Positions 48,360 through 59,235 of a stretch of 64,000 nt of DNA are shown one piece after another. A program made the position numbers and the translations under genes. The notes under the pieces are model-generated. The model was not told the DNA's origin. It did not search any database and worked only from the letters and a program-made list of their open reading frames with translations. Location: contig JAQTTV010000017.1 of the NCBI GenBank assembly GCA_028710565.1, forward strand, positions 1 to 64,000. The letters run 5' to 3'. Source of the DNA: Gallionella sp. (GTDB taxonomy: Bacteria > Pseudomonadota > Gammaproteobacteria > Burkholderiales > Gallionellaceae). Within the stretch, counting starts at the first letter, position 1; each line of letters opens with the position of its first letter.

Positions 48360-49622
48360 CTAACGAATAAACGGAAGTCCGCGATAGCGTCCTTCGTAAT
48401 AGCGTTTTTCCAAGTCTTCACCTTCTCGCCCCTCAAAATCGTGGATAGAACGTAGTTGCGTCGCACCGTTTTCATCGCGCTCTGTGAGCCAAAATTGGTC
48501 GCGGCGCAGCAATTTGGTATCCATGAGGTGCGTATCGTGGGTGGTAAAAATGAGTTGCGTAAACTGCTCTGCCTCAAGGTGTTTTTTGATTAAACTGGCG
48601 ACGATATTGGGATGCAAGCTACTATCTAGTTCATCTACAACTAATACTTGTGATGCTGCTCGTGATGTTGCAGACCACACCATCATTGTCCAAGGAAGCC
48701 AAAATCCAATTAAATTTTGCGTTCCTTTGGATTCTTCACTAAGCTCAAATAAGGCTTCACCCAGTGCTGTTTTGTGAGTAAAAACAGTCTTATGCTCCAC
48801 ACTTGGAGACTTTGCTTGTTCTAAAGTATTAATGAGGGATTCTGAGCCAAGTTCAGCGGTCTGTATGGTTGGTTCAAATTGAATATGTGCCACAGGAACA
48901 TCAATCTGTTGTAGGAATAAAGCTATTTCACTCGCAAATTCAGGACTGTTCTTAGCTAATCTTTGAGCTACAGTAGTAAAAGGACTCATATCCTCCCCAA
49001 CAACAAACACTCCAGATGCTAACCAATTAAAGGGCTTTTTAAGTTGGCTCATATTGTCACTGCTGTTTGCAACCGCTTGCACAATAAACAAGGTTTTAGA
49101 ATTGGTGAGTTTTTGCCAAACCGTATGCAAAGCCGTTTCACCCTCTAGTGTTTTCCCCATCGTATATTGCTCACTTGCGGCAGCGTTAATTCGCTCATAC
49201 AACAAGGTTTCTTTGCCATTAGGGAACGCGGTTAGTCGTTCTTCCACAATCCGTTCCTTGGTCGCCGCTAATTCAAACAAATAGCGTTGTCCCGCCGTTA
49301 CAAAATGCAGCTCAATGCGGCTGGGTTGTTCCGCCAAAAGGGGATCAAAACGAAAAGGAGAAACAGGAAGACAGGATGCTTGTGTACTAGGTTGGCGATT
49401 TGCAAATTCGTGCACTAATCCAAGTGCCTTAACCAAATTGCTTTTGCCCGATGCGTTTGCGCCGTAGATGGCAGCAACTTTTAGTAATTTGGGTAATTTC
49501 TCTCCTTGCACGTCGGGTGTAAAAACATTTTCTTTCTTTCTTAATCGCGGCACTGCAACCATCGAAAAGGTTTGTTTTTCGCGGAAAGAGAGAAAATTTT
49601 CAACTGAGAATTCAATCAACAT
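48360..49622 (-). CDS. RloA/AbiLi-like AAA ATPase
   Basis: MLIEFSVENFLSFREKQTFSM; IYGANASGKSNLVKALGLV; VLVVDELDSSLHPNIVASLIKK; LIFTTHDTHLM. Confidence 0.88.
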   Translation of the reverse strand: MLIEFSVENFLSFREKQTFSMVAVPRLRKKENVFTPDVQGEKLPKLLKVAAIYGANASGKSNLVKALGLVHEFANRQPSTQASCLPVSPFRFDPLLAEQPSRIELHFVTAGQRYLFELAATKERIVEERLTAFPNGKETLLYERINAAASEQYTMGKTLEGETALHTVWQKLTNSKTLFIVQAVANSSDNMSQLKKPFNWLASGVFVVGEDMSPFTTVAQRLAKNSPEFASEIALFLQQIDVPVAHIQFEPTIQTAELGSESLINTLEQAKSPSVEHKTVFTHKTALGEALFELSEESKGTQNLIGFWLPWTMMVWSATSRAASQVLVVDELDSSLHPNIVASLIKKHLEAEQFTQLIFTTHDTHLMDTKLLRRDQFWLTERDENGATQLRSIHDFEGREGEDLEKRYYEGRYRGLPFIR

Positions 49623-49717
49623 ACAGAAATCTCGCAAATAATGGACTATAGGAGCAATTATTATGCAGCAAATCCAATTTAAGTACAGAAAAATTGCATT
49701 TAAATGAAAGTCATCAT

Positions 49718-50827
49718 CTACTGAGCAAACCGTCTATAGGTGTAATGCGCGGCGCATGCGCCTTCAGAGGAGACCATACACGCGCCTATGGGGTTGTCGG
49801 GCGTACACACTGTGCCAAACAATTTGCATTCCGATGGACGGGTAGTGCCGCGCAATACGGCAGCACATTCGCAGCCTTTTTGATCGGGCACGGCGGTATA
49901 AACCAGTTCTGGAAAACGCTGTTCCGCATCAAAATCCGTCCATTCTCCCCGCAAACACAAGCCCGACGCGGGCAAGGTGCCCAGCCCACGCCACTCAAAT
50001 GAAGGGCGAATCACAAATACTTCCGCCACCAGCCGTTGCGCCTTGGCGTTGCCGTGTGCCGTGACGGCACGGGTAAATTCGTTTTCCACATCGGCACGTC
50101 CCGTATTCACTTGACGCACCAACATCAAAATCGCTTGCAACAAATCCAGCGGTTCAAAGCCCGCAATCACAATCGGCATGGCAAAATCCGTGGCGAGCTG
50201 CTGATAAGGTGCGGAGCCGATCACCGTGGAAACATGGGCGGGACCGACCAGTCCGTGCAATGGCACATCGCCCATTTGCGTCAAAATCGCCTGCATCGCG
50301 GGCAAGGTCAACACGTGGTTACACAATACTGAAAAGTTTTCCAAGCCCAGCGCTTTCGCCTGCAAAATCATACTGGCGGTAGGCGGCGTGGTGGTTTCAA
50401 AACCAATCGCCAAAAACACCACCTCACGATGCGGATGCTGTTGGGCGATGGTCAGCGCGTCCAAGGGGGAATACACCATTTGCACGTTCGCACCCTGCGC
50501 TTTTGCCTTGAGCAAGGACATCTGATGCGAGGCGGGTACGCGCAAACAATCGCCGTAGCTACACAAAATCACCTCACGCTCCAACGCCAGCCGTATTGCC
50601 AAATCCACCCGCCCAATCGGCAACACGCACACGGGGCAGCCAGGGCCATGGATCATCTGCACTTGAGGCGGCAAACGATCCAACAAACCATATCGCGACA
50701 ACGCATGGGTATGCCCGCCGCAAAACTCCATAAAACGATACGCGCGATCGGCTTGCACTTCCGCCGCGATGCGGGCAATCAGATGCTGCGCCAGTTCACC
50801 ATCCCGAAATTCATCGACGTATTTCAT
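49718..50827 (-). CDS. hypD: Hydrogenase formation protein HypD
   Basis: YRFMEFCGGHTHALSRYGL, GPGCPVCVLPIGRVD, FETTTPPTA, CECAAVLRGTTRPSECKLFGTVCTPDNPIGACMVSSEGACAAHY. Confidence 0.97.
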   Translation of the reverse strand: MKYVDEFRDGELAQHLIARIAAEVQADRAYRFMEFCGGHTHALSRYGLLDRLPPQVQMIHGPGCPVCVLPIGRVDLAIRLALEREVILCSYGDCLRVPASHQMSLLKAKAQGANVQMVYSPLDALTIAQQHPHREVVFLAIGFETTTPPTASMILQAKALGLENFSVLCNHVLTLPAMQAILTQMGDVPLHGLVGPAHVSTVIGSAPYQQLATDFAMPIVIAGFEPLDLLQAILMLVRQVNTGRADVENEFTRAVTAHGNAKAQRLVAEVFVIRPSFEWRGLGTLPASGLCLRGEWTDFDAEQRFPELVYTAVPDQKGCECAAVLRGTTRPSECKLFGTVCTPDNPIGACMVSSEGACAAHYTYRRFAQ

Positions 50828-51045
50828 GACTGCGCACCCAATTGGGCAAACAATGCCAAAGTCTGTGCGGCTTCGTCAGGATCGAGCAACTGCAAGGCAT
50901 AACCCACATGCACAATCACATAATCCCCCACCTTCGCGCCTTCGACCAAAGATAAGGAAATCACCTTACGCACCCCGTCCAAGTCTATGCGCGCCATGTC
51001 ATCTGGCAATAATTCAATTACTAGAGCAGGAATAGCGAGACACAT
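50824..51045 (-). CDS. hypC: HypC/HybG/HupF-family hydrogenase chaperone
   Basis: MCLAIPALVIELL...DLDGVRKVISLSLVEGAKVGDYVIVHVGYALQLLDPDEA. Confidence 0.95.
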   Translation of the reverse strand: MCLAIPALVIELLPDDMARIDLDGVRKVISLSLVEGAKVGDYVIVHVGYALQLLDPDEAAQTLALFAQLGAQS

Positions 51046-51085
51046 AAAGATCCTTTCAAAATAAGGTGGGTCGGATTGCACCAAT

Positions 51086-52216
51086 CTAAAACGATGATTG
51101 CGCCGCCACCCATGCTTGTCCCAGGGCAATTGCGGTGTCGTTGGGCGGGATGGCTTGTGCGGTGAGTATCTTAAATCCAGCCGCTGGTAGAGATGCGTGT
51201 AGTCCTGCGCTAAGCAGTTGATTGAAAAAACAACCGCCACCTAATGCCACCGTGTGTATCCCTGTTTGTTGCGCGGCGTATTGTACCCACTCAGTCAGCG
51301 CGGCGATAAGGGTTTGGTGAAAAATCGCTGCGGCGCGTTCGACATCCGATGTTTCAGTCAAATACGCTAAAGTGGGCAGCAGGTCGAGTAGCCCTGTCGC
51401 ACTGATGTGCCAACCTTGTGCCAACGCGGGCGGCGCATCGTGGTGTTGCAAATAGCGCGTGGCTGCTTGTTCCAAAGCGATGGCAGCTTGTGCATCATGC
51501 TGCATCACTGCACACAAACCTAGCAAACCCGCTGCGGCATCGAACACCCGCCCCATACTGGAGGTGCGCGGGCAGTGGAGGTCGCGTTGTAACAAGGTAG
51601 ATACTGTGGGTGCGGCTACTTGATCGCCAAATCGACTCACGATTTCAGCATTGCGCCCCAGTTCGTGCAAAACCGCTGCCGCCATACGCCACGGTTCTTG
51701 CGCGGCACGATCCCCGCCCGCCAAAGCCAAAGGGTGCAGATGACCGAGACGTTGACAGTCTGCGCCGTGCACTTGCAGCAACTCACCGCCCCAAGCCGTG
51801 CCATCCGTCCCCAATCCCACGCCGTCCAATGCCAAGCCTAAAACGGGCTGAACGATGCCGTGTTCCGCACACACGGCGGCGAGATGGGCATGATGATGTT
51901 GCACGGCAATGCAAGGGACATTCAATTCCGCAGCAAGCTGAGCCGCCAAGCGGCTGGAATAAAAGTCGGGGTGTAAATCGTGGGCAATGGTGTGTATAGG
52001 TTCATCCAGCGCAGACAACAGTTTTCTCGCCAAAAGCGCATGGGCGCGGCAGGCTTCGGGCGTATCGAGATTGCCTACCGATTGGGTCAAATAGGCGTAA
52101 TCGCCCACCGCGAGACACAAAGTATTATTGAACCACGCGCCCATCGCCAAGATCGGCGGCACGGCATGTGGCAAGCGAATCACGTGCTGCACACACGCAT
52201 GCAACTTGGCATTCAT
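51086..52216 (-). CDS. hypF: HypF-type carbamoyltransferase, Kae1-like C-terminal part only
   Basis: [83 protein letters not shown]. Confidence 0.92.
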   Translation of the reverse strand: MNAKLHACVQHVIRLPHAVPPILAMGAWFNNTLCLAVGDYAYLTQSVGNLDTPEACRAHALLARKLLSALDEPIHTIAHDLHPDFYSSRLAAQLAAELNVPCIAVQHHHAHLAAVCAEHGIVQPVLGLALDGVGLGTDGTAWGGELLQVHGADCQRLGHLHPLALAGGDRAAQEPWRMAAAVLHELGRNAEIVSRFGDQVAAPTVSTLLQRDLHCPRTSSMGRVFDAAAGLLGLCAVMQHDAQAAIALEQAATRYLQHHDAPPALAQGWHISATGLLDLLPTLAYLTETSDVERAAAIFHQTLIAALTEWVQYAAQQTGIHTVALGGGCFFNQLLSAGLHASLPAAGFKILTAQAIPPNDTAIALGQAWVAAQSSF

Positions 52217-52998
52217 GCGTTACGCGCTTTGCCTAACCACGCCAACCAATCGTCCATGCCTTCGCCCGTGGTGGCGGATAGTTGGATGATTTCAATATCG
52301 GGATTGACGCGGCGGGCGTTGGCAATCACCAGCTCCACATTAAAGTTTAAATAAGGTAGCAAGTCACATTTATTCAATAGCATCAGGCGCGCGGCGCGGA
52401 ACATATCGGGATATTTCAGGGGCTTGTCTTCGCCTTCTGTGACGGATAGCACCACGACTTTGGCGGCTTCGCCCAAGTCAAATGCCGCAGGGCACACTAA
52501 ATTGCCAACGTTTTCAATAAACAGTAGCCCATTTTCAGGCATCGCCAGTTGCGCCCACGCGTGCGAGATCATGGCAGCATCTAGGTGGCAGCCTTTGCCC
52601 GTGTTGATTTGTATCGCATTGACCCCCGTGGCACGGATGCGTTCGGCATCGCACTCGGTTTGTTGATCGCCTTCAATCACCGCCATCGGAGTATGCGGAT
52701 GCAGTGCCTGCAAGGTGCGCACCAACAAGGTGGTTTTGCCTGAGCCAGGGCTGGACACCAGATTCAGCGCGAGCGTATGAGATGCGGCAAATTCGCGACG
52801 ATTGTCCGCCGCCTGCTGGTCGTTTTGCGATAACAAATCCCGCTCGACGCGTATCAATCGCGATTCCATTGGGTCGAGCTCAGGCTGCGTGTCGGCAGGA
52901 ACAGCGCGAAAAGCGGTCGTGCCTGTGCGCGGCGCGCGAGAGGACTTTTTCCCTGCAATCAATGCCTCCCGACCCCCACAACCACATGTGCCACACAT
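52213..52998 (-). CDS. hypB: Hydrogenase/urease nickel-incorporation GTPase HypB
   Basis: [68 protein letters not shown]. Confidence 0.97.
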   Translation of the reverse strand: MCGTCGCGGREALIAGKKSSRAPRTGTTAFRAVPADTQPELDPMESRLIRVERDLLSQNDQQAADNRREFAASHTLALNLVSSPGSGKTTLLVRTLQALHPHTPMAVIEGDQQTECDAERIRATGVNAIQINTGKGCHLDAAMISHAWAQLAMPENGLLFIENVGNLVCPAAFDLGEAAKVVVLSVTEGEDKPLKYPDMFRAARLMLLNKCDLLPYLNFNVELVIANARRVNPDIEIIQLSATTGEGMDDWLAWLGKARNA

Positions 52999-53012
52999 AA
53001 ATATCCTTTCGA

Positions 53013-53354
53013 TTAGGCTACGATTAAGTCCTGCACCCGCATACGATTCCCTGCTGTAATCTGCAAACGTGGGCTGTCGCATCTGGGGCATAAGCCATAT
53101 TGCGCCTGCATCTCCACCGCCGCCCCACAGGCTAAACACATCCCTGCACCCGCCGTTTCGATAATTTCCAATTCCGCGCCTTCCGCTAACGTGCCGCGCA
53201 TCACCGCGTCAAAACAAAAACGCATGGCATCAGGTTCGACTGCCGATAACTTGCCAATTTCCAACACCACACGGCGTACTGATTGGAAATGCTGCGTGCG
53301 CGCCGCCTCTTCGATGATGTTCAGCACGCTTTCCGCCAAGGACATTTCGTGCAT
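53013..53354 (-). CDS. hypA: Hydrogenase nickel-incorporation protein HypA
   Basis: [56 protein letters not shown]. Confidence 0.97.
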   Translation of the reverse strand: MHEMSLAESVLNIIEEAARTQHFQSVRRVVLEIGKLSAVEPDAMRFCFDAVMRGTLAEGAELEIIETAGAGMCLACGAAVEMQAQYGLCPRCDSPRLQITAGNRMRVQDLIVA

Positions 53355-53355
53355 A

Positions 53356-53946
53356 TCAGCCTAGTAACGCCGCGCCCATTAAGGCAATTAATACACCCAA
53401 TCCCCGCACACCTTGCGGACGACCCTGCTTAATCAGGGCTTGCGCCAGCAAAATGCCCGCGATATGCAACAGGGAAGTGGTCAATATAAAGCCCAAGGCA
53501 TAGCTTAAACCTGATGCGTCGCTCGGCATTTCCGCCCCATGTGCATAACCGTGAAACACCGCAAACCCGCCCACGATCAGCGCGCCGAGTCCTAAAGATA
53601 AACGCTGCGCACGGGTAATAAACACGCCCAGCACCAACAGCGATAAGACGATGCCACCTTCCACAAAAGGCAACGGCAAAGCACTCATGCCTAAGAATCC
53701 ACCCAACGCCATCACACTGACAAAAGTCAGCGGCAACCCCCACACAGCGCGTCCGCCCAACTGACTCGCCCATACCCCAACCGCCAACATGGCGCAAAGG
53801 TGATCGACCCCCAACAATGGATGCAACACCCCATCCGCCCAGCCACTGGCAGCCGCAATGCCAACATGCGCCTCGGCAAAATTAGGCACCACAATCAATA
53901 ACCCTAACAACAGTTTCGGGAGTGTTAGATGAGATGAGCTCTTCAT
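53356..53946 (-). CDS. hupE: HupE/UreJ-family nickel permease/accessory protein
   Basis: GWADGVLHPLLGVDHLCAMLAVGVWASQLGG; VFHGYAHGAEMP. Confidence 0.93.
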   Translation of the reverse strand: MKSSSHLTLPKLLLGLLIVVPNFAEAHVGIAAASGWADGVLHPLLGVDHLCAMLAVGVWASQLGGRAVWGLPLTFVSVMALGGFLGMSALPLPFVEGGIVLSLLVLGVFITRAQRLSLGLGALIVGGFAVFHGYAHGAEMPSDASGLSYALGFILTTSLLHIAGILLAQALIKQGRPQGVRGLGVLIALMGAALLG

Positions 53947-54051
53947 GGTGATTTTCCTTGGGTTTTAGATTTTGAGAGACTACCTTAAAGTGTTGCGTGC
54001 TAATAGTCGTTAGTTAGCTAAGTGTGATGCAAGCATATTTGCATGAATATA

Positions 54052-54203
54052 TAGGGAGACGCTGATTAAATCTTCCGTTCGTGGTGAGCAAGTCGAACCA
54101 TGAACGGAGGATTTAATAAAATCAGTGCATTAAATCCGCCCACCCTTCGACCGTTCGACAAGCTCACGGCTCAGGGCGAACGGATTTAATCAGCGTTTCC
54201 CTA
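54052..54203. repeat. MITE-like 'GAGCTTGTCGAA' element with good terminal repeats
   Basis: TAGGGAGACGCTGATTAAATC...GATTTAATCAGCGTTTCCCTA. Confidence 0.8.
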
Positions 54204-54232
54204 GCAAATAGTTGTGTATGCGTTGCGCCTAT

Positions 54233-54340
54233 CTACCAACTACCAACTACCAACTACCAACTACCAACTACCAACTACCAACTACCAACTACCAACTACC
54301 AACTACCAACTACCAACTACCAACTACCAACTACCAACTA
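54233..54340. repeat. Heptamer tandem array (CCAACTA)n, about 15 units
   Basis: Direct reading of ctaccaactaccaactacc... Confidence 0.97.
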
Positions 54341-54384
54341 ACAGCTTATCCACGGCAATTTACAATCAGGTGAATTTATCACGC

Positions 54385-55848
54385 CTACAACCCCAACTCT
54401 CCCCACATCGCATCGACTTTGGCTTTGATGTCATCGCGCATCACGATGGGTGTTCCCCATTCGCGCTGCGTTTCGCCTGTCCATTTGTTGGTGGCATCTA
54501 AGCCCATCTTACCGCCTAATCCCGACACGGGGCTGGCAAAATCCAAATAATCAATCGGCGTATTTTCGACTAGCAAAGTGTCACGCACGGGGTCAACGCG
54601 GGTGGCGATTGCCCAAATCACTTCCTGCCAATTACGGATGTTAATGTCATCATCGACCACGATAATGAATTTTGTGTACATAAACTGGCGCAAAAACGAC
54701 CAGATGCCGAACATCACCCGTTTGGCGTGTCCTGCGTATTGTTTACGAATACTGACCACTGCCATGCGATAAGAACACCCTTCAGGCGGGAGGTAAAAAT
54801 CGACAATTTCGCTAAATTGCTTTTGCAGCAGCGGGACAAACACTTCGTTTAACGCCACGCCCAACATGGCGGGTTCGTCGGGCGGCTTGCCTGTGTAGGT
54901 GGAGTGATAAATCGGGTCGCGCCGCATGGTGATACGTTCGATGGTCAACACAGGAAAACGATCTTGCTCGTTGTAATACCCCGTGTGATCGCCGTAAGGC
55001 CCTTCCAGCGCGGTTTCGTTGGGGTGGATCACCCCTTCCAGCACGATTTCCGCGTAAGCAGGCACTTGCAAATCACTGCTCAAGCATTTCACCAATTCGG
55101 TTTTGCTGCCACGCAACAAGCCTGCAAATTGATATTCCGACAAAGAATCTGGCACGGGGGTCACTGCGCCTAAAATCGTGGCGGGGTCTGCGCCAATGAC
55201 CACCGCGACAGGAAACGGCGTATTTGGATGCGTTTTGCACCAATCCTGAAAATCCAACGCGCCGCCGCGATGCGCCAACCAGCGCATGATGACTTTATTC
55301 GGTGCGATGACTTGCTGACGATAAATGCCCAGATTCTGCCGCGTTTTTTGCGTGCCACGTGTGACCACCAAGCCCCAAGTAATCAGCGGGGCAATGTCTC
55401 CAGGCCAACAATGTTGTATCGGCAGCCGCCCTAAATCCACGTCATTGCCTTCCCATACAATTTCTTGGCACGGCGCGCTGGATAAAATTTTCGGCGACAT
55501 ATTCATCACCTGTTTCAAAATCGGCAACTTGTCCCACGCGTCTTTTAAACCTTTGGGCGGTTCGGGTTCTTTTAAAAATGCCAATAATTTGCCGACTTCG
55601 CGCAACGCGCTGACCTCATTTTCGCCCATGCCCAATGCCACGCGGCGAGGTGTGCCAAATAAATTGGCTAACACGGGGATGTCGTAACCCACAGGTTTTT
55701 CAAATAACACTGCCGCACCTTGTGCCCGCAGCACACGGTCACAAATCTCGGTCATTTCCAACACGGGCGAAACAGGCGTGCTGACGCGCTTTAATTCGCC
55801 TATTTTCTCCAACTGCGCGATAAAATCACGCAAATCACGATAACGCAT
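54385..55848 (-). CDS. ubiD: UbiD-family decarboxylase
   Basis: [92 protein letters not shown]. Confidence 0.97.
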   Translation of the reverse strand: MRYRDLRDFIAQLEKIGELKRVSTPVSPVLEMTEICDRVLRAQGAAVLFEKPVGYDIPVLANLFGTPRRVALGMGENEVSALREVGKLLAFLKEPEPPKGLKDAWDKLPILKQVMNMSPKILSSAPCQEIVWEGNDVDLGRLPIQHCWPGDIAPLITWGLVVTRGTQKTRQNLGIYRQQVIAPNKVIMRWLAHRGGALDFQDWCKTHPNTPFPVAVVIGADPATILGAVTPVPDSLSEYQFAGLLRGSKTELVKCLSSDLQVPAYAEIVLEGVIHPNETALEGPYGDHTGYYNEQDRFPVLTIERITMRRDPIYHSTYTGKPPDEPAMLGVALNEVFVPLLQKQFSEIVDFYLPPEGCSYRMAVVSIRKQYAGHAKRVMFGIWSFLRQFMYTKFIIVVDDDINIRNWQEVIWAIATRVDPVRDTLLVENTPIDYLDFASPVSGLGGKMGLDATNKWTGETQREWGTPIVMRDDIKAKVDAMWGELGL

Positions 55849-56021
55849 ACGATTCCCTTTGCTCTGTCATATAAAAACGCGGCTACGCCCAACGTTCATC
55901 ATTGCGCATCGTACAATAGCTTCCGCTATAAAACAGTATTAAACGAAACGTGTTTTATGATTACAATGACAACTTCATTGGGTTAGATACGCTATCGCAC
56001 TGAATTTCTGGACAAACACGT

Positions 56022-56666
56022 ATGATCCACCGCTTGAAACAAATTTCTCTGAACACATTCACGCACATTCCCGCGCTACTACACCATAAAAAAACCCATC
56101 AATATGGGCTGACGACACTGTTCTGGGGCATGATCGCAGCCTGTTGTTGGCTATTGGCTTATTGGACTTGGATTTTTGTAACGCCATCCGCCACCCTCGC
56201 CCCGTTGACTCGCGATCCGCTTGCCTTCACACCGTTGTCAATTGAGCCTATCACCAATGCGCATTTATTCGGCGTTTCCGAATCCCCCGTATCGTCCGTC
56301 GTAGCAACGCAAACGCTGAGCGCATTAGGATACAAATTACACGGCGTATTTGCGGGAGAAGGTAAAAAAGGCGTGGCGGCGATTTTCAACATTGGGCAAA
56401 AAGATCTCGCCTTTACCTTGGGCAGCGAAATCACGGCTGGTGCGGTATTGGAACACGTTTATGCAGACCATGTAGAAATCAAATATCACGGCGTATTGGA
56501 ACGCTTGGACTTAGTGCGCGCCACACCTGCGACAGGACAGGTACTCATTACCCCTCCTATCGCGCCCATTGTCGCCCCACCTCAAGCTAACTCTCCCCCT
56601 GCCCCCGAAGCACTCAACGCATTGGTCGGGCAACAAGGTCAACGTTTGCTAGGGATGCGTCCCTAA
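56022..56666 (+). CDS. Type II secretion GspC-like protein
   Basis: TM then LFGVSESP... ALGYKLHGVFAGEGKKGVAAIFNIGQKDLAFTLGSEITAGAVLEHVYADHVEIKYHGVLERLDL (HR-domain pattern). Confidence 0.8.
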   Translation: MIHRLKQISLNTFTHIPALLHHKKTHQYGLTTLFWGMIAACCWLLAYWTWIFVTPSATLAPLTRDPLAFTPLSIEPITNAHLFGVSESPVSSVVATQTLSALGYKLHGVFAGEGKKGVAAIFNIGQKDLAFTLGSEITAGAVLEHVYADHVEIKYHGVLERLDLVRATPATGQVLITPPIAPIVAPPQANSPPAPEALNALVGQQGQRLLGMRP

Positions 56667-56904
56667 TGCTAGGCTTTATCCTCCTCTCTTTTCATCGTTT
56701 ATGGCTAAGGTGTTGCGTACAAATAATTGGGTCGTTAGTCGCTAGCTGTTAGTTAGCCAGAAAAAACAAGCATACCCACCTGAATATATTGCAAATATTT
56801 GTGTATGCGCTACCAACTAAAAGCTAACGACTAACAGCTTAATGACTTATCCACTCTTTAAAAACTGCCTTAATTTTTGTTGAGCTAAGCTCGACCTACC
56901 CACG

Positions 56905-57777
56905 ATGTCCCTCACTTACCGCTTAACGCTCTACACCCAACTCGCTCGTTTACATCGCCCCATCGGGATTTTATTACTGCTATGGCCGACGCTTTGGGGG
57001 TTATGGATCGCAGGGCAAGGTCAGCCTGCGTGGTGGATCGTTGGTATTTTTGTATTGGGTACTACGCTGATGCGCTCAGCGGGTTGTGTCATCAACGACT
57101 ACGCTGACCGTCATATTGACAAACACGTTAAACGCACCTGCGAACGTCCGCTTACCAGCGGCAAAGTGACCTCGCGCGAGGCATTGTGGTTAGCCGCAGG
57201 CTTGGCATTGTGTGCGTTTCTGCTCGTACTCCCGCTGAATGGACTGACGATTTTGCTGTCCATTCCTGCCGTTGTGCTGGCTGCCAGCTACCCGTTTACC
57301 AAGCGTTTCTTTGCCATTCCACAAGCCTATCTCGGCATCGCCTTTGGCTTTGGCATTCCCATGGCATTTGCCGCATTGAACAACACCGTCCCACCTGTTG
57401 CATGGCTGCTACTGCTCGCCAATGTGTTTTGGGCAATTGCGTATGACACGGAATACGCCATGGTGGATAGAGATGACGACATCCATCTGAACATCCATTC
57501 CTCAGCGTTATTCTTTGGCCGATACGATGTCATTGCCGTGATGTCATGCTATGCCATCACCTTGGGGCTGCTCGCGCTGGTCGGGTACATGGCTGGTTTA
57601 GGACTCGCCTATTACCTCTCCCTACTCATTGCGGCAGGCATCGCCGCCTATCACTACACCCTCATCCACACCCGCCAACGCGAACATTGTTTTCAGGCAT
57701 TTCTGCACAACAACTGGTTCGGCGCGGTGATCTTTGTGGGGATGGTGGTTGATTATGGGCTATTCCCGAAAGGCTGA
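56905..57777 (+). CDS. ubiA: 4-hydroxybenzoate octaprenyltransferase
   Basis: [68 protein letters not shown]. Confidence 0.96.
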   Translation: MSLTYRLTLYTQLARLHRPIGILLLLWPTLWGLWIAGQGQPAWWIVGIFVLGTTLMRSAGCVINDYADRHIDKHVKRTCERPLTSGKVTSREALWLAAGLALCAFLLVLPLNGLTILLSIPAVVLAASYPFTKRFFAIPQAYLGIAFGFGIPMAFAALNNTVPPVAWLLLLANVFWAIAYDTEYAMVDRDDDIHLNIHSSALFFGRYDVIAVMSCYAITLGLLALVGYMAGLGLAYYLSLLIAAGIAAYHYTLIHTRQREHCFQAFLHNNWFGAVIFVGMVVDYGLFPKG

Positions 57778-58091
57778 AATCGCGCTTGGTTCAGTTGAAA
57801 TTGATGGCGAGGTGGCAGGGATAATTGAAATGCGTGCGATTACGCCACGCTAATCACATCTATGAACTCATGCAGACTGGGAGGATGTGGGGTGGCAAAA
57901 TTTCAAGCATCGCAGGTGTGTTTCAGATTTTTATGATTAAAAATGAGGGCGTGCTAAAATCACGCTCAACATTGATATAAATCAAATATTTTTCATGAAA
58001 AACCAATTATCCACCTGTCCAGCTAAAACATTTAGTTGTACTTTGGTGGCTACTTTACGTTATGCGTCCAATCTCCCAGCACAGGTGACCT

Positions 58092-59075
58092 ATGAAATGG
58101 CGTGATGTACTTGTCGGCGCAGTCGCATCTCTCACAGTGACAGTGCTTGGTGGGGTCAGTGTGTATTACGCGACGAAGGAGCCCGATGAGAAGAAGGTTG
58201 AGAAGTTAACCTATTCGCTCAATCAAACTGCATCATTTACTGGAAGTACGCAAAATCTTTCGTTCAGCACCGTTACCGTTTCAAACGAGGGCGGAGTTGC
58301 TGCGAAGAAGGTCTCGATAGTCATCGGCGTCCAGGCCTCACAAATTCGCGATGTCGCAGTTAATGCTGAAAGAGGGCTGCGCGAGATTGCCCAGGAAAAG
58401 ACAGCAAAGAGCTTGCGAGTAGCTTATGAAACATTACTTCCGAAAGAATCAGTAACCATCAACCTGCTACTTTCAGAGGCTGAAAAACCAACGATTGACG
58501 TTCGAAGCGAAGCAACACTGGGTGAAGAACAGAAGCGAAATGTTACCGATTCAACAACTCTCCGTTCGAAGCTCAACGTCTATTCCGTTGCAGTAGTCCC
58601 TGTGAGCGGCCTTATTTCCATCGTTATTTTGGTTGGGCTATTAACATTCATTCGGCGCCGTGGGCTGCTCGACCATTTTCCCGACCGCAATGATGCTGGT
58701 TTCCTATTGCTTCATCACGGCCTCATCGACGAAGCAGCAGAGATTTTGTCCGAATCTGTACGCGCGGGGCGGTGTGACCAATATACGCTTTCAAACTACG
58801 CACTTTGCAAAGCCGCAAAAGGAGAAATCGCTAGCGCGAGGCAACTGATACAGGCGGCTGAATTTCGTGATCGAACTGGGCACGGAAAGGCTGTGCTCTT
58901 GTTCAACGAAGCACTAGTTCACCTGCTAGACGGAAATAGGGATGCTGCCCTAGATAGCCTTAGGCAGGCGATTGAATTGTCACCTAATAAAATTCGACGT
59001 TACTGTCAAAGATCAGTCCATCTTAATGCGGTGCGATCTGAACCAGCCTTCTATGATTTATTTAAGGACGCATAA
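58092..59075 (+). CDS. Membrane-anchored TPR-like protein of unknown function
   Basis: TM near N-terminus, second TM LISIVILVGLLTFI, C-terminal TPR-like EALVHLLDGNRDAALDSLRQAIELSP. Confidence 0.7.
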   Translation: MKWRDVLVGAVASLTVTVLGGVSVYYATKEPDEKKVEKLTYSLNQTASFTGSTQNLSFSTVTVSNEGGVAAKKVSIVIGVQASQIRDVAVNAERGLREIAQEKTAKSLRVAYETLLPKESVTINLLLSEAEKPTIDVRSEATLGEEQKRNVTDSTTLRSKLNVYSVAVVPVSGLISIVILVGLLTFIRRRGLLDHFPDRNDAGFLLLHHGLIDEAAEILSESVRAGRCDQYTLSNYALCKAAKGEIASARQLIQAAEFRDRTGHGKAVLLFNEALVHLLDGNRDAALDSLRQAIELSPNKIRRYCQRSVHLNAVRSEPAFYDLFKDA

Positions 59076-59116
59076 CCCTGCGGTTAACACGGACCTTGCG
59101 CGAAAAGCCGCGCAAG

Positions 59117-59204
59117 CCTAGTAGGGTGCGCTATGCGCACGCGGAAAAACCATTTAACTTCAATAAAATACGAAATTCCCCGTGCGCACGGCGCACCCTA
59201 CTCA
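59117..59204. repeat. Inverted-repeat element, copy 1 (TAGGGTGCGC...GCGCACCCTA)
   Basis: gtagggtgcgctatgcgcacgcggaaaaa...cgtgcgcacggcgcaccctac. Confidence 0.85.
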
Positions 59205-59235
59205 CTTTGATGTCTACTTTACGTTAGCGACGATT

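Noticed and set aside
48350-48577. N-terminal extension of the RloB-like ORF
   Set aside because: Lies antisense-free but inside the RloA coding sequence in another frame; RloB similarity begins at MAFTPKLRQ.
51086-52216. hypF as a pseudogene because of its short length
   Set aside because: Clean ORF with intact Kae1-like motifs; short HypF1-type proteins are known, so not called a pseudogene.
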